A stretch of 64,000 bases of DNA from Parietichytrium sp. I65-24A (Eukaryota; Sar; Bigyra; Thraustochytrida; Thraustochytriidae): NCBI GenBank assembly GCA_012862575.1, contig BLSF01000005.1, positions 496,001-560,000 of the forward strand. Direction: 5' to 3'. This document shows, piece after piece, positions 28,497-40,400 of this stretch. Position numbers and translations under genes: made by a program. The notes beneath the pieces were generated by a model that was given only the letters and a program-made list of their open reading frames with translations, did no database searches and was not told the DNA's origin. Numbering within the stretch: position 1 is the stretch's first letter; every line of letters begins with the position of its first letter.

Positions 28497-29069
28497 TGGT
28501 GGCTCTTCGCCGTTGCCAAAGCAAGCATTGTGCTTGTGCAAGGCGCTCCCTCCGAGCGAACAACGTTCGTTCTCTCCCGTTCCTCAATATCGGTATTGTT
28601 ATCTCTTTATCTTTTTACTGATGTGAATGAATTCTGAATTCTGAATCTCTGAAGTTTGTTAGGCTTATGGTACTCAGCCTGAGTAATCGAGTACCTTGTA
28701 TCTCTTCGTTTTCGTTTTCGTTTTCCTTTCTTTCTAATCGCTAAGCTTATCACACATTTTCATTCACGAACAAGTCAATCTATTAGCTAGCTAGCTACTA
28801 GATAATCTGAATAGTAATAATGCTTATAATAGCGTCGTTAGCTTCTCGTATGAGGGTGTTAAGAGGAGTACGCACCCTCACAACTACAATTACCTCCATG
28901 TCATTACTGTTCCGTCGGCGGAGGATATCGATTTTTTCCCTACCTGAATCCCAGTACTCAGTACCCTACGCAAAAAGCCTGGAGACACTGGCAAAAATCA
29001 ATCAAACAATTACCGGTACTCAGTACTCGGTGTCTGCAGTATCCAAACATATCCAAACAGAGCAGGACG

Positions 29070-30068
29070 ATGTTTCGACTGACTGTGAGTCAAGATGTTG
29101 AAAGAGAGCACGCCGCGGACGCTGACTTGGTGGTGTCTTTGAGAGAAGGCGGCGGCAGAGAAGAAGACGTGCAGCCCCAACGCCGGACTGCCTCTAGCGA
29201 AGGCGCGAAGGACAAAACCTTTGAAGAACTATGTGATGAGGCAAATGCGGCCGAAGCTGTGCAACTCTCAAAAGCTTCAGAATCAGATTCAACGAGTCCA
29301 GAAGGACAAAGCGCAGCTCAAGGTCAAACAAGAGACGAGACTCCAAGTCCACCGGCTCACAATGCGAGTGCTGAATCTGCGCCGGAGCCCAAGAGGAAGA
29401 GACGGAAAGTGCGCAGGAGGTCGTACACGAAAAAGGAGAAGAACATGGTCATTGACGCAGAAGTCCGTGGTGGGAGAAAGGAGAGACTTAAGGTGGCGGC
29501 GATACTTGATATGCCAGTGAAAACTGCTGACAACCTTTTATATCGCTTCCGCAATGGGATAGATTCGGCGGGATCTGAATCTGATTCCAATTCTGAAGAT
29601 GGGGGAAAAGCAGGTGGGAGACCATCGAAACAAAGGCAGTTTCATGTCGAGCTTCTCGAAATGGTTCTCCATAACAACCCAACACTAACGCTGAAGCAGC
29701 TGAGACGATATTTAAACGTGGAGTCACTGAAGAGAGTGTTGGAAACGGCTGAGATTCCCGTGCCAACTGCGTTGACGAACACTGGAGGCGCATTCTTGAG
29801 TGTGCCAAACCAGAATCAAGAAAGGGCAAGTAACTCCGACTTGGAACCGGACACTCCAGGCTCGGAATCAGGCGCCAACAACAAGAACAACGAGCATGCT
29901 GGTGTCAAACCGGAACTAATCGAAGATATTTTGGCAACGCTTCCGACAAAGGTTGTGAAAGACTATAGGAAGCTCGAGGTCAAGAGCGAAAATACTATCT
30001 CGAATTGGCTTAACGGCATGATGTACACCAAAAAGCACGTCGTACCCAGAAAGTTATCCGAATTCTGA
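29070..30068 (+). CDS. Tc1/mariner-type helix-turn-helix protein, no catalytic domain
   Basis: 332 residues. The acidic N-terminal third is followed by a strong nuclear-localisation-like cluster (PKRKRRKVRRR, 107-117). Residues 118-163 form a first HTH (YTKKEKNMVIDAEVRGG, then LKVAAILDM and KTADNLLYRF), and GGRPSK at 182-187 is the AT-hook-like linker typical of Tc1/mariner transposases. Residues 193-226 (ELLEMVLHNNPTLTLKQLRR) are the second HTH. Residues 281-326 repeat its start (ELIEDILATLPT) and end in ENTISNWLNGMMYTKKHVVP, which matches the end of the bipartite DNA-binding domain of Tc1-like transposases. The frame stops there, with no DDE catalytic domain and no such domain in the next 560 bp. 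I infer a domesticated DNA-binding protein. A truncated transposon remnant is the alternative, but the open frame argues against recent decay. Confidence 0.75.
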   Translation: MFRLTVSQDVEREHAADADLVVSLREGGGREEDVQPQRRTASSEGAKDKTFEELCDEANAAEAVQLSKASESDSTSPEGQSAAQGQTRDETPSPPAHNASAESAPEPKRKRRKVRRRSYTKKEKNMVIDAEVRGGRKERLKVAAILDMPVKTADNLLYRFRNGIDSAGSESDSNSEDGGKAGGRPSKQRQFHVELLEMVLHNNPTLTLKQLRRYLNVESLKRVLETAEIPVPTALTNTGGAFLSVPNQNQERASNSDLEPDTPGSESGANNKNNEHAGVKPELIEDILATLPTKVVKDYRKLEVKSENTISNWLNGMMYTKKHVVPRKLSEF

Positions 30069-30634
30069 CAATTAAAATGTGGGAAATTTTCGAAGTTGTT
30101 TCGAGGTTGACAGCAGAGCTTTGTGCAACTTGAATGCGATGGAAGTGCGTGTTTGTTGGCTATGAATGATGAATGATGGAAATTGATGGACGGGGAAGGC
30201 GATGTTCAATGAGCGTAAGCGATCGTGCTCTTGGGAGACGGATCGTGGCGAAAACTTTTCTGGCCCGCGCTCGAGGGCGGAGGAGAGAGAGGTGGAGCAA
30301 GTTACATTGTGGCGATTGTTTTTACTTGGTTTCAACGTTTCTCGTTCAGTCGATATGGTCAAATTGTGATGCGGTTTACAAAACCCAAACCACTGATGCG
30401 TATTGGAGCTGAGCGTTTCTTGACGCTAATCCTGCGCTGGGGCCACGAAAGACCTGGAGCCTGCTCTTTGCAAGACCTTCGCAGCGTTTGACTTTGTATC
30501 GTGATTGCTGGTTGGGAGGGCGTTGCAATGAATGTCGGCGGGACGGCTTCCCTATTCGCAGTCTGTTACGTTTGCAGGATGCGGAGAGTTATGGTTCACG
30601 GTCCGCTCAAAAATTGTTGGCGCTTCCGGCCGAG
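30069..30634. other. Convergent intergenic spacer
   Basis: 566 bp between convergent stops. No transposase remnant, inverted repeat or gene is recognised. Confidence 0.4.
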
Positions 30635-31777
30635 TTAAGCAGCCAAGGAATCTTCGAGATTATGGTAAGCTTCTGCCTGCTCGTGATGGGCAGCTTTGAG
30701 TTGCTCAATTAATTTTAGCTCGAGCTCCTCGAGCTTTCGAAGCTCGGCCTCCTTCTCTTCGCATGCATGCGCATCATCTTTCAACTGTTTTGCCTTCTTC
30801 AACTTTTGCTTACGCTGCCGCTCCTCCACCATGCGTGCTTCAAATTCTTTCCTGCGTTGGACTTGCTGCAGACGATCCTGTCGCTTTGACTCGTTCTCCC
30901 TCTTCCACTGTTCTTGAAGAGCTCTTTTCTCCTGCAAAATCATCTTTTTCTCGTCTTGGCACTGTTGTGTGAGGTTCTTCTTGGCCTCAAGCTGGCGGCG
31001 GGTGGCCATTTCTCGCTTCTTTCTAGACTCCTCACGAAATCGTGCGTTTTTCTCTGTTCCGCTCTCTATCTGCGACGATTGGAGCTCTCGTTTGTGCTGC
31101 AGCTCCATGTGCCGCTTTTCTCTATCATCCTTTTGCTGTCGAATCTGAGCCACGCGTTTCCTCGTTTCATCTACTTTCTTCGTCGTTTGTGTGTACTCCA
31201 TCTTTAGATGCTGCAAACGATTCTTGAGCAGCAAAATGTCTTCCTCTGCAGCCTTTGTGATATTTTTCTCGCGACGGATAAGTTGCTGGACCTCTTCGTA
31301 CGTCACGTCATCAAGATCCTTGATGTCGTCTTCGTGCGGCGGTTCGGATGGCGTCGATCGACTTTCAAAACTCGAAGTTCCCAGTGACCCTCTTGACTTT
31401 TGTTTGCGAACTCCAGAGTCTAAGCTGGACCGGCGCGATGATTTAGACTGCACGCTGCTGTCATCGCCTGCCTTTTCTTCATGCTCGTCGCGCCTTCGCT
31501 CCTCCTGCTTTTGTTCCTTCTCCTTCTTTGTCTCCCTCGTCCCTGGGTCATTGGGTTGATCCGCCCCGCCATCAGCGTCTTCGCTTGCGTGATCTCCATC
31601 GCTTTTCTCTTCTGGAGGCTCGCCATCCTTTTCTTCTCCCTTTTTCCCCTCTGTGTATCCGCCATCGTCATCTTGTCCACCCGCAACATCATCTCGGCTG
31701 GTCTTCCCTTCCATCTCGGTCTCGGGTACGTCATTTTGCAGACCATCGCCGACAAGTGCGTGCTCCTCGTCGTCCAT
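30635..31777 (-). CDS. Coiled-coil protein with acidic N-terminus
   Basis: 380 residues from the ATG at 31777. Upstream in-frame sequence consists of GAGATGTG and GACT repeats and is probably leader. Residues 1-100 are acidic and disordered (Asp, Glu, Gly, Lys). Residues 105-150 are Ser-rich and basic. From about 160 to the end is an almost continuous charged helix (VQQLIRREKNITKAAEEDIL, then many Lys/Arg/Glu/Gln heptads). No named family is recognised. Similar highly charged coiled coils are common among basal-body and axonemal proteins, but this one has no diagnostic motif, so function stays open. It lies in tandem with, and downstream of, the glutamate synthase small-subunit gene (731 bp gap). 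Confidence 0.75.
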   Translation of the reverse strand: MDDEEHALVGDGLQNDVPETEMEGKTSRDDVAGGQDDDGGYTEGKKGEEKDGEPPEEKSDGDHASEDADGGADQPNDPGTRETKKEKEQKQEERRRDEHEEKAGDDSSVQSKSSRRSSLDSGVRKQKSRGSLGTSSFESRSTPSEPPHEDDIKDLDDVTYEEVQQLIRREKNITKAAEEDILLLKNRLQHLKMEYTQTTKKVDETRKRVAQIRQQKDDREKRHMELQHKRELQSSQIESGTEKNARFREESRKKREMATRRQLEAKKNLTQQCQDEKKMILQEKRALQEQWKRENESKRQDRLQQVQRRKEFEARMVEERQRKQKLKKAKQLKDDAHACEEKEAELRKLEELELKLIEQLKAAHHEQAEAYHNLEDSLAA

Positions 31778-31979
31778 GCTGCCAACTTTTATTATTCGGA
31801 GAGCGCGTCTTGTTCCTCCCGGATGGATCGACACTGTCCTTTCGTGCTCCAACTTGTTCTGCCCAGAGTTCTCCACTCTCCCTCGCGGACCCACCTTGGC
31901 GCGCCTTGCGCGAGAATTTGGACTGGCTCGGCTTTGAGACTCCGAGCAGGCTCGTGAGGCGACGGCCCAAAACCTTTTC

Positions 31980-32004
31980 GACTGACTGACTGACTGACTG
32001 ACTG
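31980..32004. repeat. (GACT)n microsatellite
   Basis: Six tetranucleotide units upstream of the coiled-coil gene. Confidence 0.88.
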
Positions 32005-32037
32005 TGAATGCGCCAGTGTCCCGTGAGAGTGAGTGGG

Positions 32038-32065
32038 ATGTGAGATGTGAGATGTGAGATGTGAG
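32038..32065. repeat. 8-bp tandem repeat, GAGATGTG-type
   Basis: About three and a half copies of an 8-bp unit, close to the (GACT)n tract. Confidence 0.88.
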
Positions 32066-32508
32066 ACGCAAGTATACGCAAGTCGCCTTGGTTTGACCGT
32101 GAGTCCTAAGTTCGTACTGGTACCGATGGAGAGTGGCCCAGAGTAGAAGTTACCGTTTCAGGGCTGATGATCATCATGATGATCATGATTAACGAGTCGT
32201 GTAATCTTTGGATAGGAGATTGTATAAAGGAGGTCTTTGCCCATGCGTGTGCCAGCCAGGGTCTTTGGGAAGAAAATTTGCTCACTGTCAGTCCGCGTGG
32301 GTCGAGGGACTCATGCGATGGTGTCAGAATGTGGCGATGTGAAGGGGATGCATGTTCCGTTTTAAACCTTTCGGAGGTTCTGTGACTTTCAATAATTTCG
32401 GAAAAAGTGAGAGGTGGTTTGACAAGACAAACATTCTTTTTCAGCGTTTTTAGGTTTGGAAGGGAATGAAAGATACTAAATGGAGAGACTCCGGGCTCGT
32501 TGAGGGTT

Positions 32509-34233
32509 TTACTTGGATGTGAGATACTTGTCTACAGCATCTGCGACACCGCGCCCCTCGTTGATGGCCCATACAACCAAACTTTGACCGCGTCGGCAGT
32601 CACCAGCAGCGAAGATGCCCGGCTTGCTAGTGTGATATTGTCCGTAAGGTGCGAGAACATTGCCTCGAGGATCCATCTCAAGCCCGAACGCATCAATAAG
32701 AGTTGGTTCTGGGGCCACGAATCCCATTGCAAGAAGAACGAGATCTGCAGGAAGTTGCTCTTCGGAGCCAGGAATTTCTTCAAACTTGGTTCCGTTCCAT
32801 GCCACCTTGATGGTCTCTACGCCGCGCACGTTGCCATTACTGTCTCCCAGCACACGCTTCGTGTTCACAGCGTACTGTCGTGGATCTGCGCCGTAGATTG
32901 CAGCACACTCCTCGTGGCCGTAGTCCATCTTCGAGGTACGTGGGAACAGTGGCCACGGGTTGTCGTGGGAAAAAGCGTCTCGTTTCGGAGGACGCTCAGG
33001 GAGCAATTCAAGATTCGTGATTGACTTGGCGTAGTGTCTGAGTGAAGTACCGATACAGTCAGTGCCAGTGTCACCACCTCCGATTACAACCACATTCTTG
33101 CCCTCTGCGGATATCAAGTTCTCCCCCCAGGTACTCTGCAGTTGACCTTTGTCGTTAATTTTCAAATCCTTCTGATTGGCAGTCAGAAACGTCATCGCAG
33201 GGTAGACACCGTTCAAGTCTCCTCCAGGGCAGGAGAGCAGGCGTGGCTTGGTGGCGCCTACAGCGAGGACCACGGAATCGAATTCGGAGGAAAGTTTCGA
33301 TGCATCGAGATTCACGCCGACATGCTGATTGACGCGAAACTCGATGCCTTCCTCTTTGAGTAAATCGACCCTCCGGTGCACTGTTCTCTTGTCGAGTTTC
33401 ATGTTTGGAATACCATAGTACAACAGCCCGCCAACTTCATCTTCCCGCTCAAACACTGTAACACTGTGCCCGAGTTGATTGAGTTGGTCTGCAGCAGCCA
33501 GCCCCGCTGGGCCACTGCCAATCACCGCAACCTTCTTCCCCGACCGATCTTGCGAGGCGACTGGACGGGCCTTGACCCAGCCTTCCTTGAACGCCCGGTC
33601 AATGATGGCATATTCCATGTTTTTGATGGTGACCGGGTCATCCACGAGCCCGGCAACGCACGCACCTTCACACGGCGCAGGGCACACGCGCCCTGTAAAC
33701 TCTGGAAAGTTGTTGGTCTTGTGAAGCCTGTCAATTGCCTCGAGCCACTGCTCGTTAAGAACGAGCTCGTTCCACTCTGGAATAAGGTTATTGATTGGGC
33801 ACCCGGTGTGAGTTTGGCAGAATGGAGTACCGCAGTCCATGCAACGGGAGGCCTGCCTCTTCTGCTCACCGACGTCGGCATGCCCGGCAGAATTGATTTC
33901 AAGCCAGTCGCGTGCTCGTTCGCGTGGTTGGCGATAAGGCTCCGCTTTGCGGGTGAAATTGATAAACCCGCGAGGGTCTTTCCCCTTCGGTACGCGTGCA
34001 GAGCCGGCGGCGGCCGGCTCAGGGCTCTTTGCAGGGGCGCCGCTGGCACCAGATTTCGTTGATGCCTTTTCCAGCTTCTCCACCTTGAGAAAGAGCTGAG
34101 TTAGCATATCCTCCTGACGCTGAAGCATCTTTGCCAGCTGGTCCTGACCGTTGGGGGCGGAGGAAAAAGCCGCCGCATGCCTGCTTCCGGCGCGTTGGAG
34201 CAGGTGTCTTCGAACGCCTTGACCGCTCAGCAT
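32509..34233 (-). CDS. gltD: Glutamate synthase small (beta) subunit, GltD-like, probably mitochondrial
   Basis: 574 residues. It passes electrons from NAD(P)H through FAD and iron-sulfur clusters to the large subunit, which makes two glutamates from glutamine and 2-oxoglutarate. Two cysteine groups for [4Fe-4S] clusters are present: Cys131, 134, 139 and 145 ([15 protein letters not shown]) and Cys184, 188 and 192 (CPAPCEGAC). The FAD motif is GSGPAG at 239-244. The NAD(P)H motif is [13 protein letters not shown], and the second FAD segment is [17 protein letters not shown] near the C-terminus. The first ~30 residues ([20 protein letters not shown]) are basic and Ser/Ala/Leu-rich, like a mitochondrial presequence. 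A short helical segment and a Pro/Ala linker come before the conserved core. An in-frame extension to 34587 is Arg/Ser-rich leader. The gene is divergent from the large-subunit gene. Confidence 0.95.
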   Translation of the reverse strand: MLSGQGVRRHLLQRAGSRHAAAFSSAPNGQDQLAKMLQRQEDMLTQLFLKVEKLEKASTKSGASGAPAKSPEPAAAGSARVPKGKDPRGFINFTRKAEPYRQPRERARDWLEINSAGHADVGEQKRQASRCMDCGTPFCQTHTGCPINNLIPEWNELVLNEQWLEAIDRLHKTNNFPEFTGRVCPAPCEGACVAGLVDDPVTIKNMEYAIIDRAFKEGWVKARPVASQDRSGKKVAVIGSGPAGLAAADQLNQLGHSVTVFEREDEVGGLLYYGIPNMKLDKRTVHRRVDLLKEEGIEFRVNQHVGVNLDASKLSSEFDSVVLAVGATKPRLLSCPGGDLNGVYPAMTFLTANQKDLKINDKGQLQSTWGENLISAEGKNVVVIGGGDTGTDCIGTSLRHYAKSITNLELLPERPPKRDAFSHDNPWPLFPRTSKMDYGHEECAAIYGADPRQYAVNTKRVLGDSNGNVRGVETIKVAWNGTKFEEIPGSEEQLPADLVLLAMGFVAPEPTLIDAFGLEMDPRGNVLAPYGQYHTSKPGIFAAGDCRRGQSLVVWAINEGRGVADAVDKYLTSK

Positions 34234-34692
34234 TTTCGTCCGCTGTTCACTTGTATATTCCTCCTTTCCTCCTCTCCCTCGAATCGAAGAAGATACTGTT
34301 CCGCCGTTGCTTGCACAGGCTACGTATCTGCGACTACAGACTCTGACGCTCTTGAGCTGTACTAATACCTGCCGCCGTTGCCACTCTCCCAACGTGGTTG
34401 AATCGACCTGCGCGACGGAAACCAACGCCTGCCTCTCTGTCCGGCTAGCTGCTCTTCTGCTGGGGCCAGCGATAACTTGATGGGCGACGCGACGGAGACG
34501 GTCTCCTGGAGTGTGTCGAGCCGCTGCCAATACTGAACGTGAGCACTGACTGTCAGTACTTGCTGTCGCTGCTCCCGTCGCTCGCAAGCCGTGTACTGAC
34601 TGTGAGTATCTCTCTCTCTCTATCTATCTATCCAGCTATCTGTCTGTGTGTCTCGAGATGTCTGCTCAGACGACCTCTTTCCCCTCGCCAAG

Positions 34693-34719
34693 TAGTCCAA
34701 ATAGTCCAAATAGTCCAAG
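34693..34719. repeat. 9-bp tandem repeat, TAGTCCAAA x3
   Basis: Three copies, the last with one change, upstream of the GltD-like gene. Confidence 0.9.
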
Positions 34720-37171
34720 TCGCAGGAGCGGCTACTGCACTTGCTGCTTAGTTTACAAACAACAAACACTGGCGTGTCACTGCCTAAAGTCTTTGTGTGA
34801 GGAGAGTGAGGAGAGAGAAAGAAAGAGAGAGAGGGAAGGGGGACTAGTCTACTGTGTCGTGGCCGGCCTTCCCAAATTCCATTGCTTTTGCTTGGAACTA
34901 AGAAATGCAGAATTCACAGTCAGAAAAAGTTGGCAGTGTACTGACTGTGAGTACAATAATAATTCGTTCATTCATTCACTTGTTCGCTGTACGGCGCTAC
35001 ACAATAACAAGCCACAATACGAGAGAGAAAAGGTTCAGAAATCGAAGAAAACGAAGATTTCAATACATTCGAGGCACGGCGAAACGGAAGCTCAATGTTT
35101 AGAGTTCAGAATTCAGCTTTTGGCATGGACCGTGGACCGTGTGGCACCATCTCCCCAGCACATCTCTTTCCAGTCAATCCCGTTTCCACATTCCACCTTT
35201 CCCTGTCATCTCGTTGTTGTTGTTGTTCGTGGGTCCAGTGCGTGCCCCAGGTCCGTCTTTTCGCGCCTCCGCTTGCAGTGCTGCGTCTGTCGTTTAGTGT
35301 CTGTCTCGCAGGATTCGCAGGTCCCAACTCGCTGCTCGGCCTCCCACGTTGCTTGCATTTGCTTGCATTTGCTTGCACTGTGCTCGTCAGCATCGTCAAC
35401 GACGCGTTTCGAGCCAATCTGACTCGCAAACTCATCCGCCACGAGAATCGGCCGGGAAAGTGGGAAAGTACGACAATCAACATTCGATCATGATTGTCAG
35501 CACTTTCGCTCGTATTGTGCCGCTCTTAAGCCCGCGAAGGACGTATTCGACAGCACACGCACAGCCAATTGGTTCTCACATTTTCACATATTTTCACATT
35601 CTCACAGCCGAACTTCAAGGCTTGAAGGTCTTTCTTTTCATTGATTCCCTCATTCACTCATTCACTCGTTGACTGGTGAAACCATCGAAGTCAATGAAAG
35701 CAAAATGACCGAGAGGAAAGTGACTCTCTCCTTACTCTCCTTCTCAACACAGTCTACGTTGTATGTTATCCCAAAGCTATCTCATTTGTTGATTGACTGT
35801 AGAATAGGGTTTAGAGTTTTCCTGGTAAGTTAATGTTCATTTGAAAGGAATGTATTTTTCATCGACTGCCTCCCAACAGTTTTTAATTGTGCGGAGCTTA
35901 GACCGACCGACTGAGAGTACTGAGTTCTGAGTACTGACTGTGAGGACTCCTGCTCTCCTCACGGACCTCACGGTATCGCAGTCATTTGGTTATTTCCCTC
36001 TTCAATGTTAGGAGAGGAGGGAGCAGTCGGAGTGTGAGGGGTGCAACGACGCTCTCTGTAAATTCTCTGATGACATTTCCTCACGCCCCCTGCAACGTCG
36101 TCGTCTCCTACTCCGTCGCACTGCGCCTTATCCTGTTTTGTCGTCCTCCCTCTGCCTCTTTCAACTACTACCGCAATTAGTAGCCGTATATCTTTGGCAT
36201 GCAGCGACCTGTCCGCACAGGACCTCGGGTGGAAGACGGACGCGGAACGACTTGGACTAGCACAGCACCATCACTGGTAGCTGTGCTATTAAACTGCTAG
36301 TGAATAACCGCCGACAGACGACAGAGTTGGGACTAGGCTGTGTGACTGATGTGGTGAGATCTTATAGTATTCATTTAGACAGATATAAGACTGAAAGATA
36401 CAACTCTGAAAGCGCTTTTCATCGTTGGTAAAGTCTGCGCGGCTACGGGATTCCCGGTAGTACTGATTAGTAGACAGACGATGACGAACAATGGCGAGTG
36501 ACTACGAGCAGCAGCGAGTCTCAATGCGTTGTTCGACGAGGTCTTACAGCCTGCTACCGCGTCTCTCCCCTCAGCCGGGGTCCACGGTCCTAGCGAAGCT
36601 TCTTCGCTGCTTTTGCGACTGCCTCTCTCTGTCTGTCTCCCTGTCTCTCTCTCTGTCTCTCTCTCTCTCTCGCCTCTGCCTTGGAGTGAAGTTGTTTGAG
36701 AGTATGATGAGCCATGCGGAGTGTTTTGTTTTCTCAAACTTTTAGACGCATTCGTTCCGAATTCTGAAAAGAGAGCCCGAGCGCTTTTCAAAAAAGTCAC
36801 CTCTTCCTTCTCCAGACCCTGCAAAAGCTTCCGATTGGCGTCACAAATGGTAGATAAGATAACCTTCGACAGACAGGTTTCTAAGAGTGAAGAAAGAACG
36901 AAAGATAATACTCAGTCAGCCGTCAGCAAATCCCTCTCACACTCCCGCTACCCCTGCCCCTACCAAGTACTAATGTCACGCTCTCTCTCTCTCTGTCTCT
37001 CAGTGTCATTGCAGTTCATTGCAGTCACTTCTTCCATGCGTAGTTAGTTCGTCAGGTAGTTCGTTGTAGCCAAGTGAGAGAAGTGAGAGAAGAGAGAGAT
37101 CATGAGAGAGCAAAGCGAGCGAGGTTTGGAGATGTTTGGAGTGTTTGAAGCACTTGAGAGGTTGTTGGAGC

Positions 37172-37198
37172 AGCACAAGTAGCTCAAGTAGCACAAGT
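37172..37198. repeat. 9-bp tandem repeat, AGCACAAGT x3
   Basis: Three copies (the middle one is AGCTCAAGT) about 240 bp before the large-subunit start codon. Confidence 0.9.
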
Positions 37199-37433
37199 GC
37201 AAAGTGGAAAGAGTGGAAAGAGAGGAAAGAGAGAGGCGACGGGCGCCAGTGTCCTTTGACCGGCAGCTTGGCCAGGTACTGAGTACCGCGAGTTTGAGAG
37301 CTCATTCACCTCCGTTTGTTTGTTTGATTGAGTGTTTGTTTGTTTGTCGCTGCCTGGTGGTCGACCTTGACGACCTTGGCGAAGTTGTCCGTGGCCGAGT
37401 GAGGAGTGTGGAGTTAGGAGTGAGCGGGAGAGG

Positions 37434-40400
37434 ATGCTGTCGCGCGGAGGGCGGCGCGAGGTGGTGGTGGCGTTCGTACGGTACAGCAGCAGCGACGCGA
37501 GGCTGGGCGCAGTGGAGAATGTGCGCAAGTCGCGAGGAGGATTCAGGCGGGTGCCGAAAGAGGCGATGGGGCTGTACGAGCCCTCGCTGGAGAAGGACTC
37601 GTGCGGCGTGGGCATGATCGCCAATCTGAAGGGCATACCTTCGCACAGAATCGTAGCAGATGCCAACACCATGCTCGCCAGAATGAGCCATCGCGGAGGT
37701 TGCGGCTGCGAAGCCAATACCGGAGATGGGGCGGGAATCTTGGTGGGAATGCCGGACGGCTTCATGCGCACTGTTGCGGAGCTTGACCTAGGTCTCCGGC
37801 TGCCAGACAAAGGCGACTATGCCGTCGGAAATGCGTTCTTGTCCGTGGAGAAGGACGCGGCCGATGAGTCTAAGCGCATCTTCGAGAAGCATGCCGCCAA
37901 CCACGGGCTCAAAGTGCTCGGGTGGCGGCCCATTCCCACATCCAACACCATGCTCGGAATGGGCGCCAGGCTTTCAGAGCCTTTCATGGAGCAGGTCTTT
38001 GTGGGCAAAGCGCGCGATCTGGACGCTGAGCAGTTTGAGCGCGAACTCATGCGCGCCAGAAAGTGTGCAGAGGCCGAAAATATGGAGATCGGCATCAACG
38101 ACTTTTACATTTGTAGTTTGAGCGGTCGCACCATCACCTACAAGGGGCAGCTTACACCGGAGCAGCTGCCGCAATACTACCTTGACCTTGTAAACCCAGT
38201 TTTCGAGAGCCATTTGGCACTGGTCCATTCGCGCTTCTCAACCAACACCTTTCCGTCATGGGACCGTGCCCAGCCAAACCGCATGCTCTGCCACAACGGG
38301 GAGATCAACACCCTCCGCGGAAACAAGAACTGGATGCAAGCTCGCAGTGGCGTCATGGTCAGCCCGTTGCTGGCCAAGGATGACCAGCATGGTCTCCTTC
38401 CCATCTGCTCGGACAACATGACTGATTCCGGAAACGTGGACTCGGTCCTTGAGCTTATCACCCGCGGAAGTGGACGCCCGATTCACGAGGTTATGATGAT
38501 GATGATTCCTGAGGCATGGCAGCAGGATCCGAAAGTCACCGGCTCAAAGAAAGCCTTCTACGAGTTCCACTCCAACATTATGGAGCCATGGGATGGTCCT
38601 GCCATGATGGCGTTCACGGACGGACGTTTTGTTGGTGCCTGCTTGGACAGGAACGGGCTCCGGCCGAGCCGATTTTACGTGACGGAAGATGACCATGTCT
38701 TGCTTTCCAGTGAGGTTGGCGTGTTGCCGACGCTAGACCCGTCCATTCTCAAGCACAAAGGTCGTCTCGAGCCTGGGAAACTCTTTCTTGTAGACTTTGA
38801 AACCCAGCGCATCGTACATGACGAAGAGCTCAAACAAACCGTGTCCACCGCGAAGCCTTACCAGGAGTGGCTTGACAAGAATATCACGTATTTGGAGGCA
38901 TGGGAAGCGAAGGCCGGTAAAACTACCAAACCCCTTGCCCAGACTGACGACTTGCGCAAGGAGATGGTCGCCTTCGGTTACACCACAGAGACGCTTGACC
39001 TCCTCATCGCACCCATGGCGAACGTTGGAAAGGAGGCACTTGGATCCATGGGTGTAGACGCTCCTCTTGCTGTCCTTTCCCGGCTTCCTAAAAACGTCCC
39101 AGAGTACTTTAAGCAGTTGTTTGCTCAGGTGACAAATCCCCCAATTGATCCTATTCGGGAGGAAATTGTCATGTCTCTGCGGTGCTCTGTTGGCCCAGAG
39201 CAGAATCTTTTGGACATGTCCCCAGAGCATGCGCGCCGCCTCGTTATCAACAACCCTATTCTGACTAGCGAGCAAATGGAGTTCATCAAGGCTGCAAACA
39301 GCTCCTCAAACGCGTTCAACGGCATGTGGCACAGCCAGATCTTGGACTGCACCTACGATATCAACGATGCAGGCGGCAAAGGCTTGAAATCCCAGCTTGA
39401 GCGTCTCTGTAAGGAAGCTGCTAGCGCAGTCCGTGAAGGCAAAAAGCCGATCATTGTACTCTCTCACGACAGCGTTTCCGCTGATCGCGTTCCAATTCCA
39501 TCTCTCCTCGCCATTGGCGCGGTTCACCAGCATTTGACTGAAGAAAAGCTCCGTACGCAGTGTGCAATCTTCCTTGACTCGGGTGACACCCGCGAGGTGC
39601 ACGACTTTGCCTGTGTTTTCGGATACGGCGCTGATGCTGTGTGTCCACGAATCGCCTACGACGCTCTGCGCGACATGAACCGCCACGGTCGTCTGCAGGT
39701 TCTCAACAACGGGGTTGAGATTTCGGACGAGAAAGCAATCGAGAACTACCGCAAGGCTGTTGGTCTTGGAATCAAGAAAGTCATGTCTAAGATCGGCATT
39801 TCCACCCTTCAGTCCTACAAAGGAGCTCAGATTTTTGAGGCAGTTGGGCTCGACTCTGACGTCATGTCTCTGTGCTTTACCGGAACAATCAGCCGTATCG
39901 AAGGAGCCGGCTTTGACGCAATTGCGAAGGACTTGGAAACCCACCACCACGAGGCTTACCCAAAGAATCTTCGCGAGCGCGGAGGCGGCGCTGCAGCGCA
40001 CTCGCACAAAGTCATGCTGCCAAACCCTGGAGACTACCACTGGCGTGATGGTGGCGAGGCGCACTACAACACCCCTCAAAACATGACCGAGCTTCAATAT
40101 GCTGTCCGAGAGCACGACCCTGCTGCATTCAAAAGGTACATTGACTACACAGCCGAGGCGAGTAAGAAAATTAGTCTCCGCGGGCTTTTGGAATTCAACG
40201 TGGACCCAGCAACCTCGATTCCAATCGATGAAGTGGAACCTGTGTCCGAGATTATGAAGCGTTTTGCAACTGGTGCCATGAGCCTTGGTTCCATCAGTGC
40301 AGAGGCTCATGAGACCCTCGGAGTTGCTATGAACTCCATCGGCGGTCGCTCAAATACAGGAGAAGGAGGGGAAAACCCAGCTCGGTTTCTTGACAACAGG

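Larger units (their letters stand above)
28284..29069. other. Divergent intergenic spacer with several tandem repeats
   Basis: 786 bp. It holds a CGCAATT(C) repeat (28336-28376), a 9-bp repeat (28434-28496), a GAATTCTGAATTCTGAAT segment near 28629 and several GGTACTCAGTACC-like motifs (near 28668, 28952 and 29015). No gene is seen. Confidence 0.5.
31778..32508. other. Intergenic spacer with GACT and GAGATGTG repeats
   Basis: 731 bp. A (GACT)n tract (31980-32004) and a GAGATGTG 8-bp repeat (32038-32065) lie in the leader of the coiled-coil gene. AT-rich sequence near 32160-32500 probably holds the end of the GltD-like gene. Nothing else is seen. Confidence 0.45.
34234..37433. other. Long divergent spacer between the two glutamate synthase genes
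   Basis: 3.2 kb with no convincing gene. It contains TCTC/TCTA tracts (34611-34632), a 9-bp repeat (34693-34719), TTGCTTGCAT-type repeats (35351-35378), CT tracts near 36636-36673 and 36981-37000, a 9-bp repeat (37172-37198) and four copies of a GTACTGACTGTGAG-like motif (34544-34560 as a variant, 34593-34609, 34938-34954, 35931-35946). A GGTACTGAGTACC palindrome lies at 37276-37288. A shared regulatory region for both subunits is plausible. Confidence 0.5.

Noticed and set aside
34234-34587. 118-residue in-frame extension of the glutamate synthase small subunit
   Set aside because: It is Arg/Ser-rich without conservation, and a good mitochondrial presequence starts at the ATG at 34233.
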